Shown piece after piece: positions 45,326-53,551 of a DNA stretch of 64,000 bases. Numbering within the stretch: the first letter of the stretch is position 1; every line of letters starts with the position of its first letter. The translations under genes were made by a program, and so were the position numbers. Origin of the DNA: Rhizobium sp. Root482 (GTDB lineage Bacteria > Pseudomonadota > Alphaproteobacteria > Rhizobiales > Rhizobiaceae); assembly GCF_001426565.1 (NCBI RefSeq), contig NZ_LMFA01000009.1, positions 1 to 64,000 of the forward strand, read 5' to 3'. The notes beneath the pieces are model-generated. The model did not search any database. It was not told the origin of the DNA and worked only from the letters and a program-made list of their open reading frames with translations.

Positions 45326-46003
45326 ATGTTTTTACAACGCACTCAGAAATTTTCGCTGTCCATTCCCGAGAGTCTCGCCGAGTCTCTTGAGGAAGAGATT
45401 ATCGTCGGGCGGATCAAGTCCGAAGAACGCCTGACCGAGGAGATGGTCGCTGAGCGATACGGCGTGAGCCGCTCTCCCGTGCGAGAAGCCCTGCGGCTCC
45501 TAGAGCGTGACGGACTGGTCATTCGCGAGGCACGGCGTGGCATCTGGGTCGCCCCGCTATCTCAGAAGGATTTCGACGAGGTCTATACGTGTCGTACCCC
45601 ACTGGAAGGCTTGGCCGCACGGCAGGCCGCCCTGTCCCGGGATGACGTCCTGAAGAAGGAACTGCGCGCCGTACAGCGCGAACTTGAGGAAGCCCAAACG
45701 AATGGCGACGTTCGCAGCTTCTTCACCGCTGACGTTCGCGGTTCTCTCATGATCTACAAACTTGCGGACAACCGTACGCTGAGACGACTCCTACAGAGTC
45801 TTGAAAAGCAGATGCTTCGGTATCGTTTTCACGCCTACGAGCAGAACGTCGACATGATCAAGCTGTCGCTCGAAGACACGACGCGGATCTTCGACGCCAT
45901 TCTTGCCTGTAATGGCGATGCCGCGCAGTCCCTGACGGAAAACCTCATCCATCAAATCTGGCAAAACATGCGCGACGAAGTCGGTCGCTCCTTCGGAAAT
46001 TAA
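45326..46003 (+). CDS. GntR-family transcriptional regulator, FCD subfamily
   Basis: A 225-residue regulator: winged helix-turn-helix at residues about 15-75 (SLEEEIIVGRIKSEERL, then RYGVSRSPVREALRLLER) and an all-helical FCD effector domain. No Shine-Dalgarno is visible before the ATG, in line with a leaderless transcript. The racemase gene starts five bases after its stop, so it is autoregulated with the operon. FCD regulators usually respond to an organic or amino acid of the pathway. Confidence 0.9.
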   Translation: MFLQRTQKFSLSIPESLAESLEEEIIVGRIKSEERLTEEMVAERYGVSRSPVREALRLLERDGLVIREARRGIWVAPLSQKDFDEVYTCRTPLEGLAARQAALSRDDVLKKELRAVQRELEEAQTNGDVRSFFTADVRGSLMIYKLADNRTLRRLLQSLEKQMLRYRFHAYEQNVDMIKLSLEDTTRIFDAILACNGDAAQSLTENLIHQIWQNMRDEVGRSFGN

Positions 46004-46008
46004 ACGGC

Positions 46009-47001
46009 ATGGTATCGCTGACCGCATCCTTCTCCGTTATCGACAGCCACACCGCAGGCCACCCGACCCGCGTCATCCTGAGCGGCATACCGAAGCTGTC
46101 TGGTACCAGCGTGCTTGAGCGCCGAAACGACTTCAAGAGCCGGCTCGACCGTCTGCGCCCTGCCCTTTTACATGAGCCCCGCGGCCATGCGGCCATGGTC
46201 GGCCTGATTCCGACACATTCGGACGTTGCGGATTACGGCGCGTTCTTTATCTCCTCCTATGTCTATCTCGACATGTGCGGCCACGGCGCAATCGGTTTTG
46301 CCAAAACCCTTGCCTTTACCGGCCAGATCAGCCCGGAGACAGGCGACAGCTTCACACTCGAAACACCTGCGGGCGTTGTCACCGTAGGCCTGGTCTGGGG
46401 TGAGAATGGCGCCTTGAAGGCGGTCAAGATTCGCAACGTGCCAAGCTACGTCGGGCTGGAAAATCTTACTATCGAGGTGGATGGCATCGGCACGGTGAAG
46501 GCCGACATTGTCTATGGCGGCATGTGGTACGCGCTCGTCGATGCCGCATCGCTCGGACTCAATCTCGATCCGGACTTTGCTTCGACGCTGATGCTCAAAG
46601 GATCAGCCATCAAGCAGGCGATCAAGCAAACCATCGCCGCCACGCCACTGTTTGCCGGCTCGGCGGCGCCGAGCGTGCTTTTCTATACAGCCGACTCGGC
46701 TTCGGAGGCCAAGCACTTCCTGGTGCTGGAATCCAACAAGTTTGATCGATCTCCTTGCGGCACGGGCACATCAGCGCGCCTAACGTACCTTTTGCACAAG
46801 GGCATTCTCAATCCGGGCGACACCTATCGCGCCCGCAATATCTTCGGCATTCCGTTCGAGGCTCGCCTGTCGGAAACGACACGGGTGGGAGACCGAGATG
46901 CCGTAGTCGTCGAGATCGAAGGCAATGCCTTCGTCACCTCATCTCAAACCATCTTCTTCGAGGCAAACGATCCGCTCTCGAAGGGGTTTCTCAGCCGTTA
47001 A
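46009..47001 (+). CDS. Proline racemase / hydroxyproline 2-epimerase family enzyme
   Basis: A 330-residue enzyme with both catalytic cysteines of the racemase branch: Cys90 in DMCGHGAIG and Cys250 in DRSPCGTGTSAR. Dehydratase relatives have Thr or Ser in the first position, so epimerisation at C-alpha is expected. Known substrates are L-proline, 4-hydroxy-L-proline and, rarely, other amino acids. Followed closely by an amino-acid importer and, further on, a DadA-like oxidase that would act on the D-form. The start lacks a strong ribosome-binding site; coupling to gntR is likely. Confidence 0.85.
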   Translation: MVSLTASFSVIDSHTAGHPTRVILSGIPKLSGTSVLERRNDFKSRLDRLRPALLHEPRGHAAMVGLIPTHSDVADYGAFFISSYVYLDMCGHGAIGFAKTLAFTGQISPETGDSFTLETPAGVVTVGLVWGENGALKAVKIRNVPSYVGLENLTIEVDGIGTVKADIVYGGMWYALVDAASLGLNLDPDFASTLMLKGSAIKQAIKQTIAATPLFAGSAAPSVLFYTADSASEAKHFLVLESNKFDRSPCGTGTSARLTYLLHKGILNPGDTYRARNIFGIPFEARLSETTRVGDRDAVVVEIEGNAFVTSSQTIFFEANDPLSKGFLSR

Positions 47002-47023
47002 CAACGAATAATAGGGGAACGTT

Positions 47024-47860
47024 ATGATATCGTTCAGCAAGATTTTTTCGGCAGCAGCTCTCGCGCTATCGCTGCTTTCCGCGCCAATCGCCGCATCGGC
47101 TCAAGACAATCCGTCCGCCGTCCTCGATCAGATCCGGTCCTCCGGCGTTCTCAAGGTTCCGGTCATGACCGGCGAGGAGCCAGGCTATATCAAGGACCCG
47201 GCGACCGGCGAGTGGAGCGGCTTCTACTACGAATTCCTCGGCGAAATCGCGAATGAGCTTGGCGTCAAGCTCGAGCCGGTCGAAACGACATGGGGCAACC
47301 TCGCTGCCGACTTCCAGTCAAATAAGATTGACATCGCCATCGGCGTGAACCCCAACCCGAAGCGCGGCCTCGTCGTTGACTATCTGTGGGAACCGCTGTT
47401 CACCGACGCTTGGGCGGTGCTGACGCCTCCCGGCAAGCCGGTCAAGACCTGGGCTGAATTGAACGATGCGTCGAAGACCGTCGTCGTCCAAAAGGGCTCC
47501 ACCATGCAAGTCGTCGCTGAAGCACTCCTGCCGAAGGCCAAAATCACCCCGGTCGAAGACCGCGGCCTCGCACTGATGGAACTGCAGACCAATCGCGCCG
47601 ACGCCGTTGTCTTCGCGGTCTTCGACGCCCTGCAGATCTCCAATCAAAAGATTGGCGACGTCTCCGTTCCTGAGCCGCTCCTGCGCAATCCGGCAACCCT
47701 CGCCGTTGCACGTAAGCCCGGCAACGCTGGGTACATCAACTTCCTGACTAACTGGATCCAGCAAGAGCGCTCTCTCGGCAAGGCCCAGGGCAAACTGCAG
47801 CGCGCTTGGGAAAGCCGTGGCATCGACCTCTCGATCCTACCGCCGAACTTCAGCTTTTAA
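47024..47860 (+). CDS. Amino-acid ABC transporter substrate-binding protein (family 3)
   Basis: A 278-residue periplasmic protein with signal peptide MISFSKIFSAAALALSLLSA, cleaved near AASAQD. The mature part has SSGVLKVPVMTGEEPGYIKD, SGFYYEFLGEIANELGVKLE and DIAIGVNPNPKRGLVVDYLW. The usual Arg-Asp pair that clamps the ligand amino acid is less obvious than in HisJ, so the ligand may be unusual. AGGGGAACGTT precedes the start. A hairpin pair follows the stop. Confidence 0.9.
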   Translation: MISFSKIFSAAALALSLLSAPIAASAQDNPSAVLDQIRSSGVLKVPVMTGEEPGYIKDPATGEWSGFYYEFLGEIANELGVKLEPVETTWGNLAADFQSNKIDIAIGVNPNPKRGLVVDYLWEPLFTDAWAVLTPPGKPVKTWAELNDASKTVVVQKGSTMQVVAEALLPKAKITPVEDRGLALMELQTNRADAVVFAVFDALQISNQKIGDVSVPEPLLRNPATLAVARKPGNAGYINFLTNWIQQERSLGKAQGKLQRAWESRGIDLSILPPNFSF

Positions 47861-47874
47861 TTCCAATCTCAATG

Positions 47875-47921
47875 CCCGGTCGCTGCTCGACAGCGATCGG
47901 GATCCACCGGCCTTATCCGGT
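47875..47921 (+). terminator. Intercistronic hairpin pair after the binding-protein gene
   Basis: First stem: CCCGGTCGCTG (47875-47885) with CAGCGATCGGG (47891-47901), eleven pairs with one G-U. Second stem: ACCGG (47906-47910) with CCGGT (47917-47921), followed by CTTT. Such structures often protect the binding-protein mRNA or attenuate transcription so that binding protein exceeds permease. Confidence 0.65.
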
Positions 47922-47953
47922 CTTTCCCTCGCAGTGAACGAGTGAGGACAGTC

Positions 47954-48610
47954 ATGTTCGATTATACCGTCATCACAAACAATATCGGCCTGCTGTGGCA
48001 AGGCCTCCTGATGACCCTCTACTTTACCGTGATCACGATTTCCGCCGGCCTGGCAATCGGCCTCGTCGTCGGCCTCGTCCAGCTCACCACTTTCTGGCCG
48101 CTCGTCCTGCTTGGCAGAATCTACGTTGAGTTCTTCCGCAACATCCCGCTGCTCGTGACGCTGCTCTGGGTCTACTACGCGTTCCCAATCTTCGCGGGCG
48201 TCAACGTAACGAAGTTTTGGGCCGGTTTCATCGGCCTCAGTTGCTACATCGGCTCGTTCTACGCCGAAATCCTCCGTGCCGGTGTGCAGTCGGTAGATCC
48301 CGGCCAGACGGATGCTGCCACCGCGATTGGCATGTCGTACGGCCAGCGCATGCGCCGCATCATCCTTCCGCAGGCCTTCCGCCGCATGATCCCACCGCTT
48401 GCCGGCCAGTCAATCATCCAGATGAAGAATACTACGCTTCTATCGATGATAACGGTTCCGGACCTGCTCTACCAGGCAAGCTATATCTCCTCTTTCACCT
48501 ATCGTCCGATGGAGGTCTACACCGCCGTCGGCGCGATCTTCCTGATCATTCTTGTGCCTCTAACCTATCTCGCCCGGAAGCTCGAAAAAGGCGGAGTATC
48601 CGCGAAATGA
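47954..48610 (+). CDS. ABC transporter permease, polar amino-acid type (HisM/GlnP family)
   Basis: A 218-residue permease with about five hydrophobic segments, EFFRNIPLLVTLLWVYYAF (residues about 58-76) and SVDPGQTDAATAIGMSYGQR. The ATG at 47954 is seven bases after GAGGA; the in-frame GTG at 47942 overlaps that site. Only one permease is encoded, so the channel is probably a homodimer. The stop overlaps the ATPase start (ATGA). Confidence 0.9.
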   Translation: MFDYTVITNNIGLLWQGLLMTLYFTVITISAGLAIGLVVGLVQLTTFWPLVLLGRIYVEFFRNIPLLVTLLWVYYAFPIFAGVNVTKFWAGFIGLSCYIGSFYAEILRAGVQSVDPGQTDAATAIGMSYGQRMRRIILPQAFRRMIPPLAGQSIIQMKNTTLLSMITVPDLLYQASYISSFTYRPMEVYTAVGAIFLIILVPLTYLARKLEKGGVSAK

Positions 48611-49440
48611 CCCCCACGAAGAAAACAGAGTTGCTTAGCCTCGACCGTATCTGCCTTCAGTTTGGCGCGCGACAGGTCCTCAAGGGCGTCGATCTCAACG
48701 TCACCGAGGGTGAAGTCGTCGTCCTGATCGGCGCAAGCGGCTCCGGCAAGACCTCACTGCTCCGCTGCATCAACCTTCTCTACACACCGAGTAGTGGCAA
48801 AATCTCGATCGATAACGAGGTAATTTACCATGAAGGGTCTGACAAAAAAGTCGGGAGCAAGATCACCAAGCGGGAGGTGAACCGTATTCGCTCAAATACA
48901 GGCATGGTTTTTCAGCAGTTCAATCTCTTCCCCCACATGACGGCGCTGCAGAACGTCATGGAGGGTCCGGTTATCGTCAAGAGGGAAAACCCGGCAACGG
49001 TCCGTGAAAAGGCCATGCAACTATTGACGATGATGGGCCTCGAACAGCACGTCGACAAATATCCGCGCCAACTTTCCGGCGGCCAGCAGCAGCGTGTGGC
49101 GATCGCTCGCGCAGTGGCGATGCAACCTAAAGTCATGTTGTTCGACGAGCCGACCTCGGCGCTCGATCCCGAACTCGTCGGCGAAGTGATGAAGGCCATC
49201 GTCGATCTCGCTAGGACTGGCATGACGATGGTGATCGTCACCCACGAACTCGGCTTCGCCTTCGAAGTCGCCGACCGCATCGTCTTCCTCGATGAAGGCG
49301 TCATCGTAGAACAGGGCGCGCCGCAAAAGGTCCTCCTGCACCCCGAGCATCCGCGTCTGAAGAGCTTCGTCGGTCGCTTCCATGAGTCGGCGGACCTCCT
49401 GCGTCCGTTCCTCGAGGCCCGGATGAAGGAAAACAGCTGA
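48607..49440 (+). CDS. ABC transporter ATP-binding protein, polar amino-acid type
   Basis: A 277-residue ATPase with Walker A GASGSGKTS (residues about 42-50), [15 protein letters not shown] and Walker [38 protein letters not shown]-like charged insert precedes the Q-loop. It starts on the permease stop codon. A frame extending left to 48217 is only overlap with the permease gene. Confidence 0.95.
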   Translation: MTPTKKTELLSLDRICLQFGARQVLKGVDLNVTEGEVVVLIGASGSGKTSLLRCINLLYTPSSGKISIDNEVIYHEGSDKKVGSKITKREVNRIRSNTGMVFQQFNLFPHMTALQNVMEGPVIVKRENPATVREKAMQLLTMMGLEQHVDKYPRQLSGGQQQRVAIARAVAMQPKVMLFDEPTSALDPELVGEVMKAIVDLARTGMTMVIVTHELGFAFEVADRIVFLDEGVIVEQGAPQKVLLHPEHPRLKSFVGRFHESADLLRPFLEARMKENS

Positions 49441-49445
49441 TTTAA

Positions 49446-49462
49446 AGGCCGGCACGGCCGGT
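49446..49462 (+). terminator. Weak hairpin after the ATPase gene
   Basis: GGCCG-GCA-CGGCC, six bases after the ATPase stop and before the ALDH gene, with a short pyrimidine-rich tail (GGTCTTCT). Perhaps partial termination inside the operon. Confidence 0.3.
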
Positions 49463-49544
49463 CTTCTGTCCCGGTGTCGCAACTGGCGCCCGAATCGATA
49501 AGACAGTAGCGCACCTCGCGTCGCTACCGCGAAAGGAATCCGTC

Positions 49545-51023
49545 ATGACTTTGAGTTTCGATCCCGCAAACGTTGTCGTGCCTATGGGCCATCACATTGG
49601 CGGTCGCTACATCGAGATGCCCGGCGCGGAAATCACCATTCAGCGTCCCTCCGACCATGGGCATATGGGCATCATCACCGACGGCGGCGACGAAGCTGTC
49701 GAAATGGCCGTCACGGCGGCGAAGGAAGCTCTAAGAACCAGCCGCTGGGGCAAGATCGCCCCGCGCGAACGCGCCAAGGTTCTGATGCGGTTTGCCCAGT
49801 TGGTCGAAGACAACAACGTCTATCTCGGCCAGCTCGAAGCCATGGGCTCCAGCCGTCTCGTTTCGGGCACGATCACCGGCGACGCGGTCCGCACCGCCGG
49901 CGTGATCCGCTATTTCGCGGAATTCTGCGATAAGGTGGAAGGCACTGTCACTGCGACGGAAGCCGACACGCTGAGCCTGACCCGCCGCGAGCCTTACGGT
50001 ATCGTCGGTGCGATCGTTCCTTGGAACTTCCCCATGATCACAGCGGCCTGGAAGTTTGCTCCGGCGCTCGCAGCGGGCAACGCAATCGTCATGAAGACAT
50101 CGGAGCTAACGCCGCACACGCTGATGGCGCTCGCCGAACTCGCTGCACAGGCTGGCGTCCCTGCCGGCCTCTTCAATGTCATCAATGGCTACGGCCACAC
50201 GACCGGTGCCGCGATCGTGCGCCATCGCGACATCATGATGATCTCGTTCACCGGCTCGACGCAGACGGGCGCAATAATCATGTCGCTTGCCGCGCAGTCG
50301 GGCATCAAGCCAGTTACGCTTGAGCTTGGTGGAAAGAGCCCGCAACTCGTTCTCGCCGATGCAGGTGACCTCGACACCGTTGCCAGCCGTGTCGCGATGG
50401 CATTCATGGGCAATGCCGGCCAGGTCTGCACCGCCGGTTCGCGCATTCTTATCGACAATAAAATCGCCGACGAATTCACCGAACGCCTGATCAGCAAGAC
50501 GAGGGCAATTAAGGCCGGCGCGACCTGGGACGAAACCACGACCTTCGCGCCTATCATTAGCAAGAAGCAGATGGAACGGATTGACAGCATGCTGCGCGAG
50601 ACCGTTGCCCAGGGCGGCTCGGTCATCACGGGCGGCGGCCCGCTCGAAACCCGCAATGCCGGCAGCTTCTACGCGCCGACGCTGCTCGAAAACGTCTCTG
50701 ACGACAACGTCGGCTTTCGCGAGGAATTCTTCGGTCCTGTCGCGACCATCCACACCTTTACCGATCTCGAGGAAGGCATCGCGCTCGCTGCACATCCGAC
50801 CTACGGCCTCGCTGCCAGTATCCACACGACCAACATGGCCAAGGCCCTGAAGGCTGCCGACGCCATCGAAGCCGGCATGGTCTTTGTCAACCAGCATGGC
50901 CGCAGCCCCGAGTTCACCTACACGGCTGGCGGATACAAGGGTTCGGGCTTCGGCAAGGATATGGGTCGACAGGGCTTCCAAGAATTCCTTCGGGAAAAAG
51001 CAATCTGGGTCAACTACGCCTGA
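49545..51023 (+). CDS. NAD(P)-dependent aldehyde dehydrogenase
   Basis: A 492-residue ALDH with catalytic Cys (GNAGQVCTAGSR), general-base Glu (TLELGGKSPQLV), oxyanion Asn (IVPWNFPMIT) and the cofactor loop SFTGSTQTG. It resembles betaine-/broad-range ALDHs more than the gabD-type enzyme at 43737. It lies directly before a GMC oxidoreductase gene (13 bases), the usual partner for stepwise oxidation of an alcohol to an acid, as in choline oxidation, though the substrate here is open. GAAAGGAATCC precedes the ATG. Confidence 0.9.
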   Translation: MTLSFDPANVVVPMGHHIGGRYIEMPGAEITIQRPSDHGHMGIITDGGDEAVEMAVTAAKEALRTSRWGKIAPRERAKVLMRFAQLVEDNNVYLGQLEAMGSSRLVSGTITGDAVRTAGVIRYFAEFCDKVEGTVTATEADTLSLTRREPYGIVGAIVPWNFPMITAAWKFAPALAAGNAIVMKTSELTPHTLMALAELAAQAGVPAGLFNVINGYGHTTGAAIVRHRDIMMISFTGSTQTGAIIMSLAAQSGIKPVTLELGGKSPQLVLADAGDLDTVASRVAMAFMGNAGQVCTAGSRILIDNKIADEFTERLISKTRAIKAGATWDETTTFAPIISKKQMERIDSMLRETVAQGGSVITGGGPLETRNAGSFYAPTLLENVSDDNVGFREEFFGPVATIHTFTDLEEGIALAAHPTYGLAASIHTTNMAKALKAADAIEAGMVFVNQHGRSPEFTYTAGGYKGSGFGKDMGRQGFQEFLREKAIWVNYA

Positions 51024-51036
51024 ATCGAGCCCTATC

Positions 51037-52731
51037 ATGCAATTAGACTACATTATCATCGGCGGTGGTTCGGCGGGGTGCGTCCTCGCCAGCCGACTTT
51101 CCGAAAACGGCACGAAGCAGGTCGCTCTGTTCGAAGCCGGCCCGGATACGCCTCCGGACGCCGTACCTGACATTATATCCGACAGCTATCCCGGCCTGTC
51201 CTACTTCGATCCCAAATATCACTGGACGAAGCTGAGGGTCTATAACCGGTCACCCAAGCTTAATTCCAGCACGCCGAAGACGGCAAAGCTCGAGCAGGCC
51301 AAGGTCATGGGCGGCGGCTCCTCGATCAACGGCCAGTTCGCCGTCCGCGGCCTGCCGCACGACTACGACGAATGGGAAAATCTCGGCCTCCGGGGCTGGG
51401 GTTGGGACGGCATGCTGCCCTATCTTAAGAAGCTCGAGCGCGACCTCGACTTCGACGGCGAGATGCACAACAAGACGGGCAATATCCCGATCCGTCGCGT
51501 TTTTCCGGAAGACTGGGCAGGCTTCACCAAATCCGTCCTCAAGGCGACGGAAAAGGACTACCCGTACCAGCCTGACTACAACGGCAGCTTCGAAGACGGC
51601 TCCTTCCCGCTGCCACTGTCGAACGAAAACGACCGCCGCGTCTCGACAGCCGTGGGCTATCTGCACAAGGAGGCCCGCGCCCGCAAGAACCTGCACATCT
51701 TCGCCAATGCTTTCGTCGAGGGTCTGACGTTCGAAGGCACGCGCGCCACCGGCATCCGTGTCACGATCGACGGCCAGACCGAAGCGTACAAGGCACGGGA
51801 AGTCATCCTCTGCTCGGGCGCGTTGCATTCGCCGGCGGTCCTGCTGCGTGCCGGCATCGGCCCGGTGGCGCAACTGAAGCGCCTGGGTATCGACATCGTT
51901 GCCGATCTGCCCGGCGTAGGTGAGAACCTGACGGATCATCCGCATCTGGCCGTCGCCGCGCACTTTAAGAAGTCCGCTCGTCTGCGTCCCGGCCAGCGCC
52001 GCCATATCTTCCTCGGCGTTCGCTACTCCTCGAACTACGCCGATTGCCATCCCGGCGACATGCTGCTCATGCCGGTTAATCGGGCCGGCTGGCATCCGCT
52101 TGGCAAGGCCATGGGTGCGCTCAACGTTTGCGTCAACAAGTCCTATTCGCGCGGAACGGTAACGCTTAAGACGTCAAACCAGAACGACGAACCCATCGTC
52201 GACCTGAACCTCGCGTCCGACGGCCGAGACCTGATGCGGCTCGTCGATGGGTTCAAGCGCCTCTACAACATCATGATGACGCCGGACGTGCAGCGTCATG
52301 TCAACACCTGGTTCCTTGCCGGTTACAGCGATGAAGCGCGAGCGCTCAGCGTCCGCAAGCCGTTAAACTGGCTGAAGACGGCAAGTGCAGCCTACGCCTT
52401 CGACTATGTTCCCTTCTTCCGTGAAGCACTTCTGAAGCGCAAATTCGGCACGACCGACCGCATGCATGCGATGATGAAGGATGAGGATCTGATCACCGAT
52501 TGGGTCAAGCAGTCGGTCTGGTCCGGCTGGCACGTCTCCGGCACCTGCAAGATGGGCGATGACGAGGATCCGATGGCTGTATTGGACGCGGAGTGCCGTG
52601 TCCGCGGCGTCCAGGGGCTCCGCGTGGTCGATGCCTCGATCATGCCGACCATCGTCGCTGCCAACACCAACATCACGACAATCGCCATAGCCGAAAAGGC
52701 TGCCGATCTCATCCTCAACGACACGCAATGA
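51037..52731 (+). CDS. GMC-family FAD oxidoreductase (choline/alcohol dehydrogenase type)
   Basis: A 564-residue flavoenzyme: N-terminal FAD motif DYIIIGGGSAGCVLASRLSE, GMC signature 1 region KVMGGGSSINGQFAVRG, signature 2 GALHSPAVLLRAGIG and the C-terminal active-site His and Asn (WHVSGTCKMG, VAANTNITTIA). Such enzymes oxidise a primary or secondary alcohol and pass electrons to FAD. The ATG at 51037 gives the standard N-terminus; the frame is open further left only inside the ALDH gene. Overlaps the region before the aldolase start by only a few bases. Confidence 0.9.
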   Translation: MQLDYIIIGGGSAGCVLASRLSENGTKQVALFEAGPDTPPDAVPDIISDSYPGLSYFDPKYHWTKLRVYNRSPKLNSSTPKTAKLEQAKVMGGGSSINGQFAVRGLPHDYDEWENLGLRGWGWDGMLPYLKKLERDLDFDGEMHNKTGNIPIRRVFPEDWAGFTKSVLKATEKDYPYQPDYNGSFEDGSFPLPLSNENDRRVSTAVGYLHKEARARKNLHIFANAFVEGLTFEGTRATGIRVTIDGQTEAYKAREVILCSGALHSPAVLLRAGIGPVAQLKRLGIDIVADLPGVGENLTDHPHLAVAAHFKKSARLRPGQRRHIFLGVRYSSNYADCHPGDMLLMPVNRAGWHPLGKAMGALNVCVNKSYSRGTVTLKTSNQNDEPIVDLNLASDGRDLMRLVDGFKRLYNIMMTPDVQRHVNTWFLAGYSDEARALSVRKPLNWLKTASAAYAFDYVPFFREALLKRKFGTTDRMHAMMKDEDLITDWVKQSVWSGWHVSGTCKMGDDEDPMAVLDAECRVRGVQGLRVVDASIMPTIVAANTNITTIAIAEKAADLILNDTQ

Positions 52732-52745
52732 AAAGGATAAATGAC

Positions 52746-53528
52746 ATGCGCAAGAACAAGGCCAAGGAAATCTGGGCCGCCGGTGGCGAGGTCGTAACCG
52801 GCTGGCTCGGCATACCGTCCTCCGTCTCCGCCGAACTGATGGCACAGCAGGGTTGGGACGCCCTGACCGTTGATCTTCAGCACGGCGCTTCCGACTACAC
52901 TGATATGCTACCCATGCTGCAGGCGATCTCGACGACCGACACTGCGCCGTTCGTCCGAGTTCCTTGGAACGACCCGTCGATCATCGGCAAAGTGCTCGAC
53001 GCCGGCGCCTACGGCGTCATCTGCCCGATGGTCAATACTGCGGATGAAGCTGCCGCCTTCGTCAAAGCTTGCCGCTATTTCCCGCAGGGCGGCCGTTCGG
53101 TCGGCCCGCTGCGCGCGTCGCTCTACGCCGGCGCGGATTACTTCCACCACGCCAACGACACCGTCGTGACCATGGCGATGATCGAGAGCGAGGAAGCCGT
53201 CAAGAACCTCGAGGACATCCTTAAGACACCTCACCTTGACGCGATCTTCGTCGGCCCGTCCGATCTCGCCGTCACTATGGGCGAAGTTCCCGGCTTTGAT
53301 CCGCGCTATCCGGCGGTCTACGAGGCGATCGAATACATCGCTGCCAAGTGCAAGGAAGCCGGCGTCATTCCGGGCATCCATTGCGGCTCGGTCGCCTACG
53401 GTGTGGACATGCGCAAGATGGGCTATCGCTTCATGGCTTACCTCTCGGACTTTCGCATGTTGCAGCAATCCGTTTCGCGCAACCTCAAGGCGTTCCGCGA
53501 CGGCTCTGTCAGCGAGCTGACGCCGTAA
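52746..53528 (+). CDS. HpcH/HpaI-family aldolase
   Basis: A 260-residue class II aldolase of the HpcH/HpaI/GarL group. VDLQHGASDYTDM, VRVPWNDPSIIGKVLDAGA, MIESEEAVKNLEDI (metal Glu) and FVGPSDLAVTMG (metal Asp) are the family landmarks, and the Arg that polarises pyruvate lies in PFVRVPW or the GGRSVGP region. These enzymes split 4-hydroxy-2-oxo acids into pyruvate and an aldehyde. The ATG at 52746 follows AAAGGA by eight bases. It is the carbon-chain-cleaving step of the cluster. Confidence 0.9.
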   Translation: MRKNKAKEIWAAGGEVVTGWLGIPSSVSAELMAQQGWDALTVDLQHGASDYTDMLPMLQAISTTDTAPFVRVPWNDPSIIGKVLDAGAYGVICPMVNTADEAAAFVKACRYFPQGGRSVGPLRASLYAGADYFHHANDTVVTMAMIESEEAVKNLEDILKTPHLDAIFVGPSDLAVTMGEVPGFDPRYPAVYEAIEYIAAKCKEAGVIPGIHCGSVAYGVDMRKMGYRFMAYLSDFRMLQQSVSRNLKAFRDGSVSELTP

Positions 53529-53551
53529 TTTGACGAAGGGTCATCTTCAGC

